Of a DNA stretch of 39,691 bases, positions 7,047 to 15,375 are shown in pieces. The notes under the pieces are model-generated. The model worked only from the letters and a program-made list of their open reading frames with translations. It made no database searches and was not told the origin of the DNA. Numbering within the stretch: position 1 is the stretch's first letter; every line of letters starts with the position of its first letter. The DNA is from an uncultured Mucilaginibacter sp. (GTDB lineage Bacteria; Bacteroidota; Bacteroidia; Sphingobacteriales; Sphingobacteriaceae), in assembly GCF_937859865.1 (NCBI RefSeq), contig NZ_CALMAT010000103.1:1-39691 (forward strand). The letters run 5' to 3'. The position numbers and the translations under genes were made by a program.

Positions 7047-9554
7047 CTACCATTCTTTTGCCCGAACCTGATCGCGCAGCGGCTCAAATGCAACGGTCGG
7101 GTCTTTTTCTTCCGGTGCGTTTACAAAATGTGTAAACTTTTTGCGCAGTTGCGGGTCGTTCACCACTTCGCTCCACTCGCAATGGTAAGTGCTCATCAGG
7201 TGCTGGATTTCCTCTTCCAGTTGTTGCGCAATCCCCAAACTATCATTGATGATCACGTTTTTAAGATAGCTCATGCCGCCATCCATTTTATTGAGCCAGG
7301 TTGCTGTGCGCGTTAAAGGATCGGCCGTTTTGATGTAAAACATCAGGAACCGGTCTAAATATTTGATGCAGGTTTCGCTATCAATATCGCTGGCCAGCAA
7401 CTGCGCGTGTTGCGGTTTGGAGCCGCCGTTGCCGCACACATACAAGTTCCAGCCTTTTTCGGTCGCGATAATGCCGAAATCTTTGGCCTGTGCTTCGGCA
7501 CATTCCCTAACGCAGCCGCTCACGCCACTTTTTAATTTATGCGGAGAACGGATCCCTTTATAACGGTTTTCAATTTGGATGGCAAAAGAAACGCTGTCGT
7601 GCACACCAAAACGGCACCAGGTACTGCCCACGCAACTTTTCACTGTCCGCAAAGATTTGCCGTAAGCGTGGCCACTTTCCATGCCGGCATCCATCAGTTC
7701 TTCCCAAATATCCGGCAAATCGTTTAAGTGTGCGCCGAATAGATCAATGCGCTGGCCGCCAGTTATTTTGGTGTACAGATTGTATTTTTTGGCAACCTGG
7801 CCAATCACGATCAAAGCATCCGGAGAGATTTCGCCGCCGGCAATCCGCGGAACTACAGAATAAGTTCCGCCTTTTTGAATGTTGGCCAAAAAACGGTCGT
7901 TGCTGTCCTGGATCGTATCTTGTTTGATAATCAGATCGTTCCAGGCTCCCGACAAAATACTGGCGACAGCAGGTTTGCAAACTTCGCAGCCATCGCCGCG
8001 GCCTAAAAGATCGAGCGCATGGTCGTAAGTTTTGATTTTATGGAGTTTGATGAGGTCCAAAAGTTCCTGGCGGGAGTAATCAAAATGTTCGCAGATCACA
8101 TTTTTGATGTAAACGCCGTTTTCTTTCATCGTCCCAACCACCAAATCTTTGATCAACGGAACGCAGCCGCCGCAACCTGTGCCAGCCTTAGTGCATTTTT
8201 TAATGCCATCCACTGAGGTAACGCCTTCCAAATTTACGGCATCACAAATGGCACTTTTTAAAACGGCTTCGCAGGAACAAATCAAAGCCGTATCCGGAAG
8301 CGACATCACGCCCGCGCCTTCGCTTGCTTCTCCGCCGCGTGCACCCAGAATCAAATCTTCCGGGTTTGGCGGCAAAACCAATTTGTTGTTTACTGTTTGC
8401 AGCAGCATATTGTACGCGTCTGCATCGCCGATCAAAATGCCGCCCAGCAAATATTTCCCGTCGTTGCTGATGTTGATCCTTTTATAAACGCCTTTGTGCG
8501 TATCCTCAAAAACAATCGTCCGGCAATCCGGTTCGGTAATAAAATTATCGCCAAAGCTGGCTACGTCCACACCAATCAGTTTCAGTTTGGTGCTCATGTC
8601 AAACCCATAAAAAGCTTTTTCACCTGCCAAAATCTGGTTCAGGGCAACTTCCGCCATTTCGTAGCCCGGCGCAACCAAACCATAAATCATGTTGTCGTAC
8701 AGCGCGCACTCGCCGATGGCATACACAAACTCATTGCTGGTCTGCATTTTTTCGTTCACCATAATCCCGCCGCGTGTCCCGGTTTGCAGTCCGGCCAGTT
8801 TTGCCAGTTCGTCGCGCGGGCGGATGCCAGCCGAAATCACCAGCATATCAATTTTCAGCTCGGTTTCATCATTAAACTTTAAAGATTCAATTTTATGGCC
8901 GCCTGCTATTTCAGAAGTGTTTTTATTGAGGTGGACGTTCAGGCCCAATTCTTTTAATTTAGTTTGAAGCAGGTTGCTGCCTGCCGAATCAATTTGCCGC
9001 GGCATTAAGCGCGGTGCAAATTCTACCACATGCGTTTCCTGGATGCCCAAATCCAGCAAAGCTTTGGCGGCTTCCAAGCCCAACAGCCCGCCGCCCATTA
9101 CCGCGCCGTTTTTTGATTTGGCCGCATGTGCTTTCATCATTTCCAAATCTTCGATGGTGCGGTAAACAAACACGCCTTCTTTTTCTATGCCCGGGATATT
9201 CGGCACAAAAGCGCCGGAACCGGTGGCCAAAACCAAATAATCGTAGTTTAAGCTGATGCCGTTGCGCGAATGCACTTTCTTTTCGGCCAGGTTTATTTCC
9301 TGCACCGGATCGCTTAAATAAAGCGTGATGCTGTTTTCTTCGTACCAGTTTTCAGCAGAAAGCGAAAGGTCGTCCGCAGTTTTGCCGTTAAAGTATTCGC
9401 TTAAATGAACACGGTCGTAAGCACGGCGCGGTTCTTCCCCAAAAACAATTAAATTAAACGATTTGGTTTTTTTGACCAGCTTTTCACAAAATTTATAGCC
9501 AACCATACCGTTTCCGATAACAATAATTGTTTGCTGACCTGGCCCTGTTTTCAT
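7047..9554 (-). CDS. nirB: Nitrite reductase (NADH) large subunit
   Basis: An 835-residue cytoplasmic siroheme nitrite reductase that converts nitrite to ammonium. An N-terminal FAD/NAD(P)H domain (VIGNGMVGYKF near residue 12; GGGLLGLEAAKAL near 155) is followed by a BFD-type [2Fe-2S] domain (CSCEAV, then KCTKAGTGCGGC) and a second related Cys segment (GDGCEVCKPAV). After these come the NIR_SIR half-domain and the siroheme/[4Fe-4S] motifs CVGSTWC and CVRECA. The length and domain order are those of complete NirB. It is the first gene of the minus-strand cluster, with about 600 bp of mostly AT-rich DNA upstream that contains an FNR-like palindrome at 9641-9656. Confidence 0.95.
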   Translation of the reverse strand: MKTGPGQQTIIVIGNGMVGYKFCEKLVKKTKSFNLIVFGEEPRRAYDRVHLSEYFNGKTADDLSLSAENWYEENSITLYLSDPVQEINLAEKKVHSRNGISLNYDYLVLATGSGAFVPNIPGIEKEGVFVYRTIEDLEMMKAHAAKSKNGAVMGGGLLGLEAAKALLDLGIQETHVVEFAPRLMPRQIDSAGSNLLQTKLKELGLNVHLNKNTSEIAGGHKIESLKFNDETELKIDMLVISAGIRPRDELAKLAGLQTGTRGGIMVNEKMQTSNEFVYAIGECALYDNMIYGLVAPGYEMAEVALNQILAGEKAFYGFDMSTKLKLIGVDVASFGDNFITEPDCRTIVFEDTHKGVYKRINISNDGKYLLGGILIGDADAYNMLLQTVNNKLVLPPNPEDLILGARGGEASEGAGVMSLPDTALICSCEAVLKSAICDAVNLEGVTSVDGIKKCTKAGTGCGGCVPLIKDLVVGTMKENGVYIKNVICEHFDYSRQELLDLIKLHKIKTYDHALDLLGRGDGCEVCKPAVASILSGAWNDLIIKQDTIQDSNDRFLANIQKGGTYSVVPRIAGGEISPDALIVIGQVAKKYNLYTKITGGQRIDLFGAHLNDLPDIWEELMDAGMESGHAYGKSLRTVKSCVGSTWCRFGVHDSVSFAIQIENRYKGIRSPHKLKSGVSGCVRECAEAQAKDFGIIATEKGWNLYVCGNGGSKPQHAQLLASDIDSETCIKYLDRFLMFYIKTADPLTRTATWLNKMDGGMSYLKNVIINDSLGIAQQLEEEIQHLMSTYHCEWSEVVNDPQLRKKFTHFVNAPEEKDPTVAFEPLRDQVRAKEW

Positions 9555-9640
9555 AATTGTTGAATTTTAATAAAAATTTGAGAGAACCTGTTGTTTCTTT
9601 TTTTAAAAATTGCCTTGTGCGATATACAATGATAAGTATT

Positions 9641-9656
9641 TATGATAAAAATCATA
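9641..9656. promoter_or_regulatory. FNR/CRP-like palindrome upstream of nirB
   Basis: TATGATAAAAATCATA is a perfect inverted repeat (TATGAT, 4-base spacer, ATCATA), matching the architecture of the FNR box (TTGAT-N4-ATCAA) at all but the second position of each half. Its centre is about 94 bp upstream of the nirB start. The neighbouring FNR-like regulator is the natural candidate ligand (inference). Confidence 0.5.
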
Positions 9657-9891
9657 CTGAATTAATAATTTTTAGTATTATTTCAATTGAATGCATGATT
9701 TAAAATAAGTTTTTAATAATATTTCAATAAAAAGAAAGAAAAATTAAAGTTTTACGTAGATAAAACCTAAAAAAAGAACAATTGAAAGTTGGTTCTTGGG
9801 CAGAAATAGAATTTTATTTTAGATTTTTTGATTTAGAGCCAGTAAAACCTTCTTGTTTTAAATTTAAACAACCGGTTTTCAGTTTTTTGAC

Positions 9892-9921
9892 AATGCTTCT
9901 TTTACTGGTATAAAATTGGTG
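9892..9921 (+). repeat. Motif unit, main form, forward
   Basis: AATGCTTCTTTTACTGG followed by TATAAAATTGGTG. It is a complete single unit in the nirB/GH97 divergent region, with no partner nearby. Confidence 0.8.
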
Positions 9922-10150
9922 CCGCTATTCTGGCCTTCGCCGCCAGACAGTGCCCTTTTGAAACCCGTTGCCTGGCCGTGCAAAGAGATATTAAGGCCAT
10001 TGCATAACCGAACCATGGCCTTATCGCAGCTTTTTATTATTTTTGAAGGCAGATCAAAATAAACCTGCAAAACAAGTAGACAATAACGCAGGCATAATTA
10101 GTTTACACGGCCATTCGGACAAAATTTGATGATTAACCAAGAACCAAAAA

Positions 10151-12247
10151 ATGAAAAAAATCTTTACCCTTTTGCTTAGCCTTTTTACTTTTAACCATTT
10201 GATTGCCCAAAACAACAGTTTAAGCGCAAGCATGGACAAGGTAAAACTTGAATTTGTGCTGAACAACGGGAAACCGGAATACGCCGTTTTTTATGGCGGG
10301 AAACCCGTTATTAAACCTTCTGAAATGGGTTTTAAACTTGCCGACGATGCTTCTTTTACCGGCAATTTTTCAGTGTCCTCTTCCGAAACCAAAACCGTGG
10401 ACACGACCTGGAGCCCGGTTTGGGGCGAGGTAAACCGCATCCGCAACCATTACCAGCAGCTTACTGTTCACCTCACACAAAAAACCCCTGCCCGGGCAAT
10501 GGACATTATTTTCCGTGTGTTTGCCGACGGCGTAGGTTTCAGGTATGTTTTCCCGAAGCAGCACAATTTGCAGTATTTTGTCATTACCGATGAGACAACG
10601 CAATTTGCCCTCGCCGGCGACTATAAAACCTTTTGGATCCCGGGTGATTACGACACCAACGAATATCCTTATACCACGTCCAGAATCAGCGAAATAGACA
10701 ACCGGCAAATGGTTAAAAACTCAACCGAAATTGCCATTCGTATTGCGCCAGACGCCCATGCCGTACAAACACCGTTGATGATGAAAACGGCAGACGGGCT
10801 GTACATCAACATCCACGAGGCCGCTTTGGTGGATTTCCCTGCAATGCAACTGCATGTTGACAACAGTTCTTACAAGCTAACGGCCAGTTTGGTGCCGAAT
10901 GCAGTTGGAACGAAAGCTTTTGTCCATGCGCCGTTTAGTACGCCGTGGCGAACGATTGTGGTAAGCGATAAGGCCACTGATATTTTAGCTTCCAAATTGA
11001 TTTTGAATTTGAACGAGCCATCTAAAATCAAAAACACTTCCTGGATAAAGCCCATGAAATTTGTAGGCGTTTGGTGGGAAATGCAAACCGGCAAAGGTAC
11101 CTGGATCTATTCCAACTACCCGGATTCTTTATCGGCCGATGGCAAACTGATACCAAATGGAATGCACAGCGCCAACACGGCAAACGTAAAACATTACATA
11201 GATTTTGCTGCCAAAAACAGCATTCCGGGTGTTTTGGTAGAAGGCTGGAACATTGGCTGGGAAGACTGGTTTGGGTTTTGGAAGGAAAACGTGTTCAGCT
11301 TTGTAACGCCTTATCCTGATTTTAATATTGATGAGATCACCCGATACGCAGCAGCAAAAGGCGTAAAAATGATCATGCACAACGAAACTTCCGGCTCGGC
11401 AACCGATTATGAACGACAGTTGGACACTGCTTATAAATACATGAACAAGTATGGTTATACTGCGGTAAAAACAGGTTATGTTGGCAAGATCATCCCCCGG
11501 GGAGAGCACCACGACGGGCAATGGATGGTGAACCATTATTTGCGCGTTGCCCAAAAAGCTGCCGAACACCACGTCATGCTGGATGCGCACGAACCTGTGC
11601 GCCCAACCGGCCTACAAAGAACTTACCCGAACTGGATGGCCAGCGAAGCGGGCAGGGGAAACGAATACAATGCTTTTACGATAGGCAGCCCTCCTGAACA
11701 TGAAACCATTATGCCCTTCACCCGGTTGATGGGCGGGCCAATGGATTATACGCCGGGTATTTTCAAGCTCAAAAATTATTCAAGCGACCCAAACAGGCAA
11801 ATGCATACCACACTGGCAAAACAATTGGCTTTATACATCACAATGTACAGCCCGTTGCAAATGGCGGCAGATATACCAGAGAATTACGAAAAGCACCCGG
11901 ACGCATTTCAGTTTATCAAAGATGTGGCTACTGATTGGGACGACACAAAAATACTGGAGGCCGAGCCTGGTGACTACATCACCATTGCCCGAAAAGAAAA
12001 AAACAGCAACAACTGGTTTATTGGTGCCATTACGGACGAAAACAGCCGGAACAGTACCATTTTATTAAATTTTCTGGATAAAGGCAAAAAATACACGGCC
12101 ACGGTTTATGCCGATGGAGCCGATGCCGATTGGAAATCAAACCCCGAATCGTACCAGATCAAAAAGATGACGGTTACATCGGCAACAAAACTAAACCTGA
12201 AACTGGCAAAAGGCGGCGGCGCGGCAATCAGTATCAAACCGATGTAA
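10151..12247 (+). CDS. GH97 family alpha-glucosidase (inverting, SusB-like)
   Basis: A 698-residue exported glycoside hydrolase with signal peptide MKKIFTLLLSLFTFNHLIAQ. It has the N-terminal beta-sandwich, the (beta/alpha)8 barrel (FVGVWWEMQTGKGTW; VLVEGWNIGWEDWFG) and the C-terminal beta domain of GH97. Glu412 (HNETSG), Glu481 (AHEPVRPTG), Glu499 and Glu505 (SEAGRGNE) have exactly the spacing of the E439/E508/E526/E532 set I recall for Bacteroides SusB (BtGH97a), so an inverting alpha-glucosidase is expected rather than the retaining Asp-nucleophile subgroup. No SusC/SusD or other polysaccharide-utilisation genes are adjacent. Codons 66-71 (DASFTG, 10346-10362) are an exact copy of the motif core plus CCGG. 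Confidence 0.92.
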   Translation: MKKIFTLLLSLFTFNHLIAQNNSLSASMDKVKLEFVLNNGKPEYAVFYGGKPVIKPSEMGFKLADDASFTGNFSVSSSETKTVDTTWSPVWGEVNRIRNHYQQLTVHLTQKTPARAMDIIFRVFADGVGFRYVFPKQHNLQYFVITDETTQFALAGDYKTFWIPGDYDTNEYPYTTSRISEIDNRQMVKNSTEIAIRIAPDAHAVQTPLMMKTADGLYINIHEAALVDFPAMQLHVDNSSYKLTASLVPNAVGTKAFVHAPFSTPWRTIVVSDKATDILASKLILNLNEPSKIKNTSWIKPMKFVGVWWEMQTGKGTWIYSNYPDSLSADGKLIPNGMHSANTANVKHYIDFAAKNSIPGVLVEGWNIGWEDWFGFWKENVFSFVTPYPDFNIDEITRYAAAKGVKMIMHNETSGSATDYERQLDTAYKYMNKYGYTAVKTGYVGKIIPRGEHHDGQWMVNHYLRVAQKAAEHHVMLDAHEPVRPTGLQRTYPNWMASEAGRGNEYNAFTIGSPPEHETIMPFTRLMGGPMDYTPGIFKLKNYSSDPNRQMHTTLAKQLALYITMYSPLQMAADIPENYEKHPDAFQFIKDVATDWDDTKILEAEPGDYITIARKEKNSNNWFIGAITDENSRNSTILLNFLDKGKKYTATVYADGADADWKSNPESYQIKKMTVTSATKLNLKLAKGGGAAISIKPM

Positions 12248-12273
12248 CAAAACCGGTAACTGTAAAAAATACC

Positions 12274-12362
12274 AATGCTTCTTTTATCGCATAAAAATTG
12301 GTGTTTGATTTCAATAACCCGAAATTAAATGTTTTCCCAATTTTAGGCGGTAAAAGAAGCAT
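12274..12362. repeat. Inverted pair of motif units (type example)
   Basis: Forward unit AATGCTTCTTTTATCGC with ATAAAAATTGGTG (12274-12303), then a 34-base AT-rich spacer, then the reverse unit CCAATTTTAGGCGG with TAAAAGAAGCATT (12338-12362). The outermost bases are complementary (A and T). The whole pair lies between the GH97 and epimerase genes. Confidence 0.85.
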
Positions 12363-12411
12363 TCATTGGAACAACTTCACGATGAAGATGACCAAAACAA
12401 TTAATTTCGTA

Positions 12412-13509
12412 ATGAAATTCACCGCTTTCGAAATCTATAAATATGCCATTCCAATGGTGCCTTTTACCATTGCAACCGGCACCATGGATTTTGCACAAAA
12501 TATCTTTATCCGTGCGCACACCGATTCTGGTTTGATGGGTGTGGGTGAATGTTCCGCTTTCCCGATGATCGTTGGCGAAACGCAAAACACCTGCTACGAA
12601 CTCGCGAAAGATTTTGCCGCTTTGTGGAAAGGAAAAGATGTTTTGGATAGGGAAGCGCGGTTGGCCGAACTGGATTTGTTTATCGCCAGAAACTACACAA
12701 TAAAAAGTGCGTTCGACATGCTTTTGTATGATTTGGCGGCCAAGCAAGCCAACCAGCCTTTGTACCAATTTTTGGGCGGGGAAAAGCGAAAGATTGAAAC
12801 CGATATTACCATTGGCATCGCAACGCCGGAAGCAATGGCGCAAGCGGCCATCCAATTTAAGGCACAAGCCTACAATATCATCAAAGTAAAATTGGGCAAA
12901 AACCCGATTGAAGATGTGGAGCGCATCAAACAAATCCGAAATGCAATCGGTCCGGAGATTAAATTAAGATTAGATGCAAACCAAGGTTGGGCTTTTGATG
13001 ATGCTGTTTTTACCTTGCAAAATTTAGCGCCCTACAATATCCAATTTTGCGAGCAGCCGATGCGCACTTACAATGATGAACTGTTGCCCAAACTTTGCCA
13101 GCTTTCGCCGATTCCAATTATGGCCGATGAAAGTGTTTATACCCATTATGATGCCGAACGCATCATCCAAAACAAAGCTTGCAAATACATCAACATCAAA
13201 TTGGCCAAAAGCGGCGGCATCAACGAAGCCATTAAAATCAACCAAGTTGCCGAACAAAATGGCATCAATTGTATGCAAGGCGGCATGTTGGAAAGCCGTT
13301 TGGCCTTAACTGCAAATGTCCATTTTGCGATGGCATTTAAAAATATCTGTTTTTTTGACTTGGATACTTGTTTATTGGGCCACAAAATTGATCCGGTAAT
13401 TGGTGGTTGCCAATACAACGGTTCGCAATTAGAAATCCAAGATACGCCGGGAATTGGGGCCGATGTTGACCAGGCTTACTTGGATGGTTTGGAACGTGTA
13501 ATTGTTTAA
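12412..13509 (+). CDS. Dipeptide epimerase (L-Ala-D/L-Glu epimerase-like, enolase superfamily)
   Basis: A 365-residue mandelate-racemase/muconate-lactonising fold enzyme. Family motifs are present in order: the KVKLGK base motif, the DANQGW metal-ligand motif specific to dipeptide epimerases, CEQP, ADES, KLAKSGG carrying the second catalytic Lys, and GGMLES. Substrate is probably L-Ala-D-Glu or a related dipeptide from murein turnover, which fits the downstream D-Ala-D-Ala carboxypeptidase, but specificity cannot be read directly. The open frame extends upstream to 12298 through a repeat unit. I choose the ATG at 12412 because MKFTAFEIYKYAIP is the normal family N-terminus; 12382 is also in frame. 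A sister-form motif core lies at 13000-13014 (DAVFT). Confidence 0.88.
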   Translation: MKFTAFEIYKYAIPMVPFTIATGTMDFAQNIFIRAHTDSGLMGVGECSAFPMIVGETQNTCYELAKDFAALWKGKDVLDREARLAELDLFIARNYTIKSAFDMLLYDLAAKQANQPLYQFLGGEKRKIETDITIGIATPEAMAQAAIQFKAQAYNIIKVKLGKNPIEDVERIKQIRNAIGPEIKLRLDANQGWAFDDAVFTLQNLAPYNIQFCEQPMRTYNDELLPKLCQLSPIPIMADESVYTHYDAERIIQNKACKYINIKLAKSGGINEAIKINQVAEQNGINCMQGGMLESRLALTANVHFAMAFKNICFFDLDTCLLGHKIDPVIGGCQYNGSQLEIQDTPGIGADVDQAYLDGLERVIV

Positions 13510-13591
13510 AATTAAGGTTGAAATTTTTGTTGCTTTTGCAAACTTATGCTTTAATATTTTAATATAATATTGTCATTGTTAAAAGATTGTT

Positions 13592-14947
13592 ATGCCGAAA
13601 ATTTACTTTTTTGTTTGTAAATCTAAAATTAGAACTTTACTCCGATACTGTTTTTATGCCCTAATTTTCAGTATGCTTTCAAGTTGTTCCCATCAAATTA
13701 CCAAACATAAGATCAGCAGGATTTTAAAAAACTCAGCCATCAACAAAGATCATTTTACGGGTTTTGCTTTGTACGACCAGGACCAAAAGAAAATGATTTA
13801 TCAGGAAAATGCCGACAAGTATTTTACGCCTGCATCCAATACCAAACTTTTTACTTTTTATACTTCGTTGCAAATGCTGGGCGATTCGGTTCCCGGTTTG
13901 CGTTATTTGGTCAAAAATGATTCTTTAATTTTTTGGGGAACCGGCGATCCATCTTTCCTGCATTCGGTTTTAAAATCAACCAAAGCTTTTGATTTGTTGA
14001 AAAGTTCGACGCAAAAATTGTTCTATTCGGCATCCAATTATACGGGCAACTTTTACGGTGCGGGCTGGCCTTATGATGATTACAATGATTATTACCAGGT
14101 TGATATTACCGCGTTGCCGATAGAAGATAACGTGGCTTTTATTGATGCCGATGCACAAGGCAACTTGCAAATCAGGCCTTCGTATTTAAAAATGTATTTG
14201 CAGATGGATACTTCTTTTCACCCTAAAAATTATAGGGTAAAAAGAGCATTGGAAGAAAACAAGTTTGTATATCCTGCCGGTCTGGTTCCATCCAAGTTTC
14301 ATCAGGAAATTCCCTGGAAAACAAGTGCAAGTTTAACTTTGGAATTGTTGCAAGATACTTTGAAAAAACCAATCGGATTGATCAACTTGCAAATGCCGGC
14401 TTCGGCAAAAACCTTGTACAGCATTGCTGCCGATTCGGTTTACAAACAAATGCTTTTGCCAAGCGATAATTTTGTGGCCGAGCAATTGTTGCTGGTTTGC
14501 TCATCTACCTTGCCTGGCGGTAAGTTAAGTACAGAAAATGCAATCGCTTACAGCAAGAAAAACTTTTTAAATGATTTGCCGGATGAACCGCAATGGGCCG
14601 ACGGCTCCGGGCTTTCGCGCCAAAATTTGTTTACGCTCAAAACGATGATTGCATTGCTTCAGAAAATTTGGGACAAGGTTGGCAACGAACAAAAACTGCA
14701 TAGTTTGCTGCCAACCGGCGGCGTTTCGGGCACGCTAAAAAATGCTTACAAAACGGATAACGGCGTTCCGTTTGTTTGGGGGAAAACCGGAAGTTTGTCC
14801 AACAACCACAACCAAAGCGGTTATTTGATTACCAGAAAAGGCAAAAGGCTGCTGTTCTCTTACATGAACAACAATTTTACACGGCCGACTGCGCAAATCA
14901 GCGGAGAAATGGTGCGGGTGATAACGGAAATCCATAACCGGTTTTAG
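13592..14947 (+). CDS. dacB: D-alanyl-D-alanine carboxypeptidase/endopeptidase, S13 (PBP4-like) lipoprotein
   Basis: A 451-residue peptidoglycan hydrolase of the serine S13 family, acting in the periplasm on D-Ala-D-Ala termini or crosslinks. Active-site motifs are S82-N-T-K85, S291-D-N293 and K398-T-G400. A lipobox (MLSSC32) follows a hydrophobic stretch, so it is probably a lipoprotein. It starts 82 bp after the dipeptide epimerase and may work with it in murein-peptide metabolism. The signal-sequence codons at 13644-13669 read GATACTGTTTTTATGCC then CTAATTTT, a full sister-form repeat unit, and a second partial copy is at 14207-14232, so repeat-like DNA forms part of this coding sequence. 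Confidence 0.9.
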   Translation: MPKIYFFVCKSKIRTLLRYCFYALIFSMLSSCSHQITKHKISRILKNSAINKDHFTGFALYDQDQKKMIYQENADKYFTPASNTKLFTFYTSLQMLGDSVPGLRYLVKNDSLIFWGTGDPSFLHSVLKSTKAFDLLKSSTQKLFYSASNYTGNFYGAGWPYDDYNDYYQVDITALPIEDNVAFIDADAQGNLQIRPSYLKMYLQMDTSFHPKNYRVKRALEENKFVYPAGLVPSKFHQEIPWKTSASLTLELLQDTLKKPIGLINLQMPASAKTLYSIAADSVYKQMLLPSDNFVAEQLLLVCSSTLPGGKLSTENAIAYSKKNFLNDLPDEPQWADGSGLSRQNLFTLKTMIALLQKIWDKVGNEQKLHSLLPTGGVSGTLKNAYKTDNGVPFVWGKTGSLSNNHNQSGYLITRKGKRLLFSYMNNNFTRPTAQISGEMVRVITEIHNRF

Positions 14948-15005
14948 TCTAAATTCTTTTCGATAAAAAGGAAATAAGTACAGAAGTTTTTTAAATAAAT
15001 TTCCG

Positions 15006-15031
15006 GATGCTTCTTTTATCGGCATAAAAAT
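15006..15031 (+). repeat. Motif unit beside inverted-repeat element copy 2
   Basis: GATGCTTCTTTTATCGGC followed by ATAAAAAT. It lies 5 bases from element copy 2. The same unit in the same relative orientation flanks copy 1 (2831-2856). Confidence 0.85.
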
Positions 15032-15036
15032 ATAGG

Positions 15037-15174
15037 TCATCCCCCTAACCCCCTTCAAAGGGGGAAGAGGGCCAGGGCGCATACCTATTCATTTCCAACC
15101 TTTTCATCTCTAACTTATAAACGTTAGAAAGGTAGGCGACAGGCTTCCCCCTTTGAAGGGGGTTAGGGGGATGA
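15037..15174. repeat. CCCCCTAACCCCCTTCAAAG-type inverted-repeat element, copy 2 (reverse of copy 1)
   Basis: TCATCCCCCTAACCCCC at the left end and GGGGGTTAGGGGGATGA at the right. When reversed it matches 2702-2827 across GCCTACCTTTCTAA and GCGCCCTGGCCC, with a central length difference of about 12 bp. Confidence 0.88.
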
Positions 15175-15263
15175 GTTGGTTTCATTTGACTGATTTCTAT
15201 CGTTTCTGTTTATAAAAAAGTTTAAACAAGTTCACAATTAAAACTTATTCTGCCGATAATGCC

Positions 15264-15291
15264 AATGCTTCTTTTATGCACTAAATTTTAG
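15264..15291 (+). repeat. Motif unit, main form, forward
   Basis: AATGCTTCTTTTATGCAC followed by TAAATTTTAGG; single, upstream of the helicase. Confidence 0.7.
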
Positions 15292-15345
15292 GCTGACCAT
15301 CAACCATGACCAATGAACCATCAACCATAAACCCCACAATTAGTT

Positions 15346-15353
15346 TAACTTTG
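15346..15353 (+). promoter_or_regulatory. Possible -7 element of a Bacteroidota promoter
   Basis: TAACTTTG fits TAnnTTTG, 22 bp before the helicase ATG. No good -33 TTTG is visible at the usual spacing, so this is tentative. Confidence 0.3.
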
Positions 15354-15375
15354 GTTTTTTTCCAAAATCAAATTG

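Larger units (their letters stand above)
9555..10150. other. Divergent intergenic region nirB / GH97
   Basis: About 600 bp with no convincing gene. 9560-9890 is very AT-rich and holds the FNR-like palindrome. 9892-9921 is a motif unit. 9940-10070 is more GC-rich, and the only ORF there (63 codons, minus strand) reads through the motif (IPVKEALS), so I treat it as spurious. Promoters for both nirB and the GH97 gene must lie here, but I could not place their -7 elements. Confidence 0.6.
14948..15375. other. Repeat-filled intergenic region dacB / helicase
   Basis: About 430 bp without a gene. It holds a motif unit (15006), the second large inverted-repeat element (15037-15174), another motif unit (15264) and a possible -7 promoter element (15346). 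A small AT-rich hairpin (CTTTTCGATAAAAAG) lies just after dacB at about 14957. Confidence 0.65.

Noticed and set aside
9879-10070. 63-codon minus-strand ORF
   Set aside because: Its end is the motif unit in translation (FIPVKEALS), it has no recognisable domain, and it lies in a divergent promoter region.
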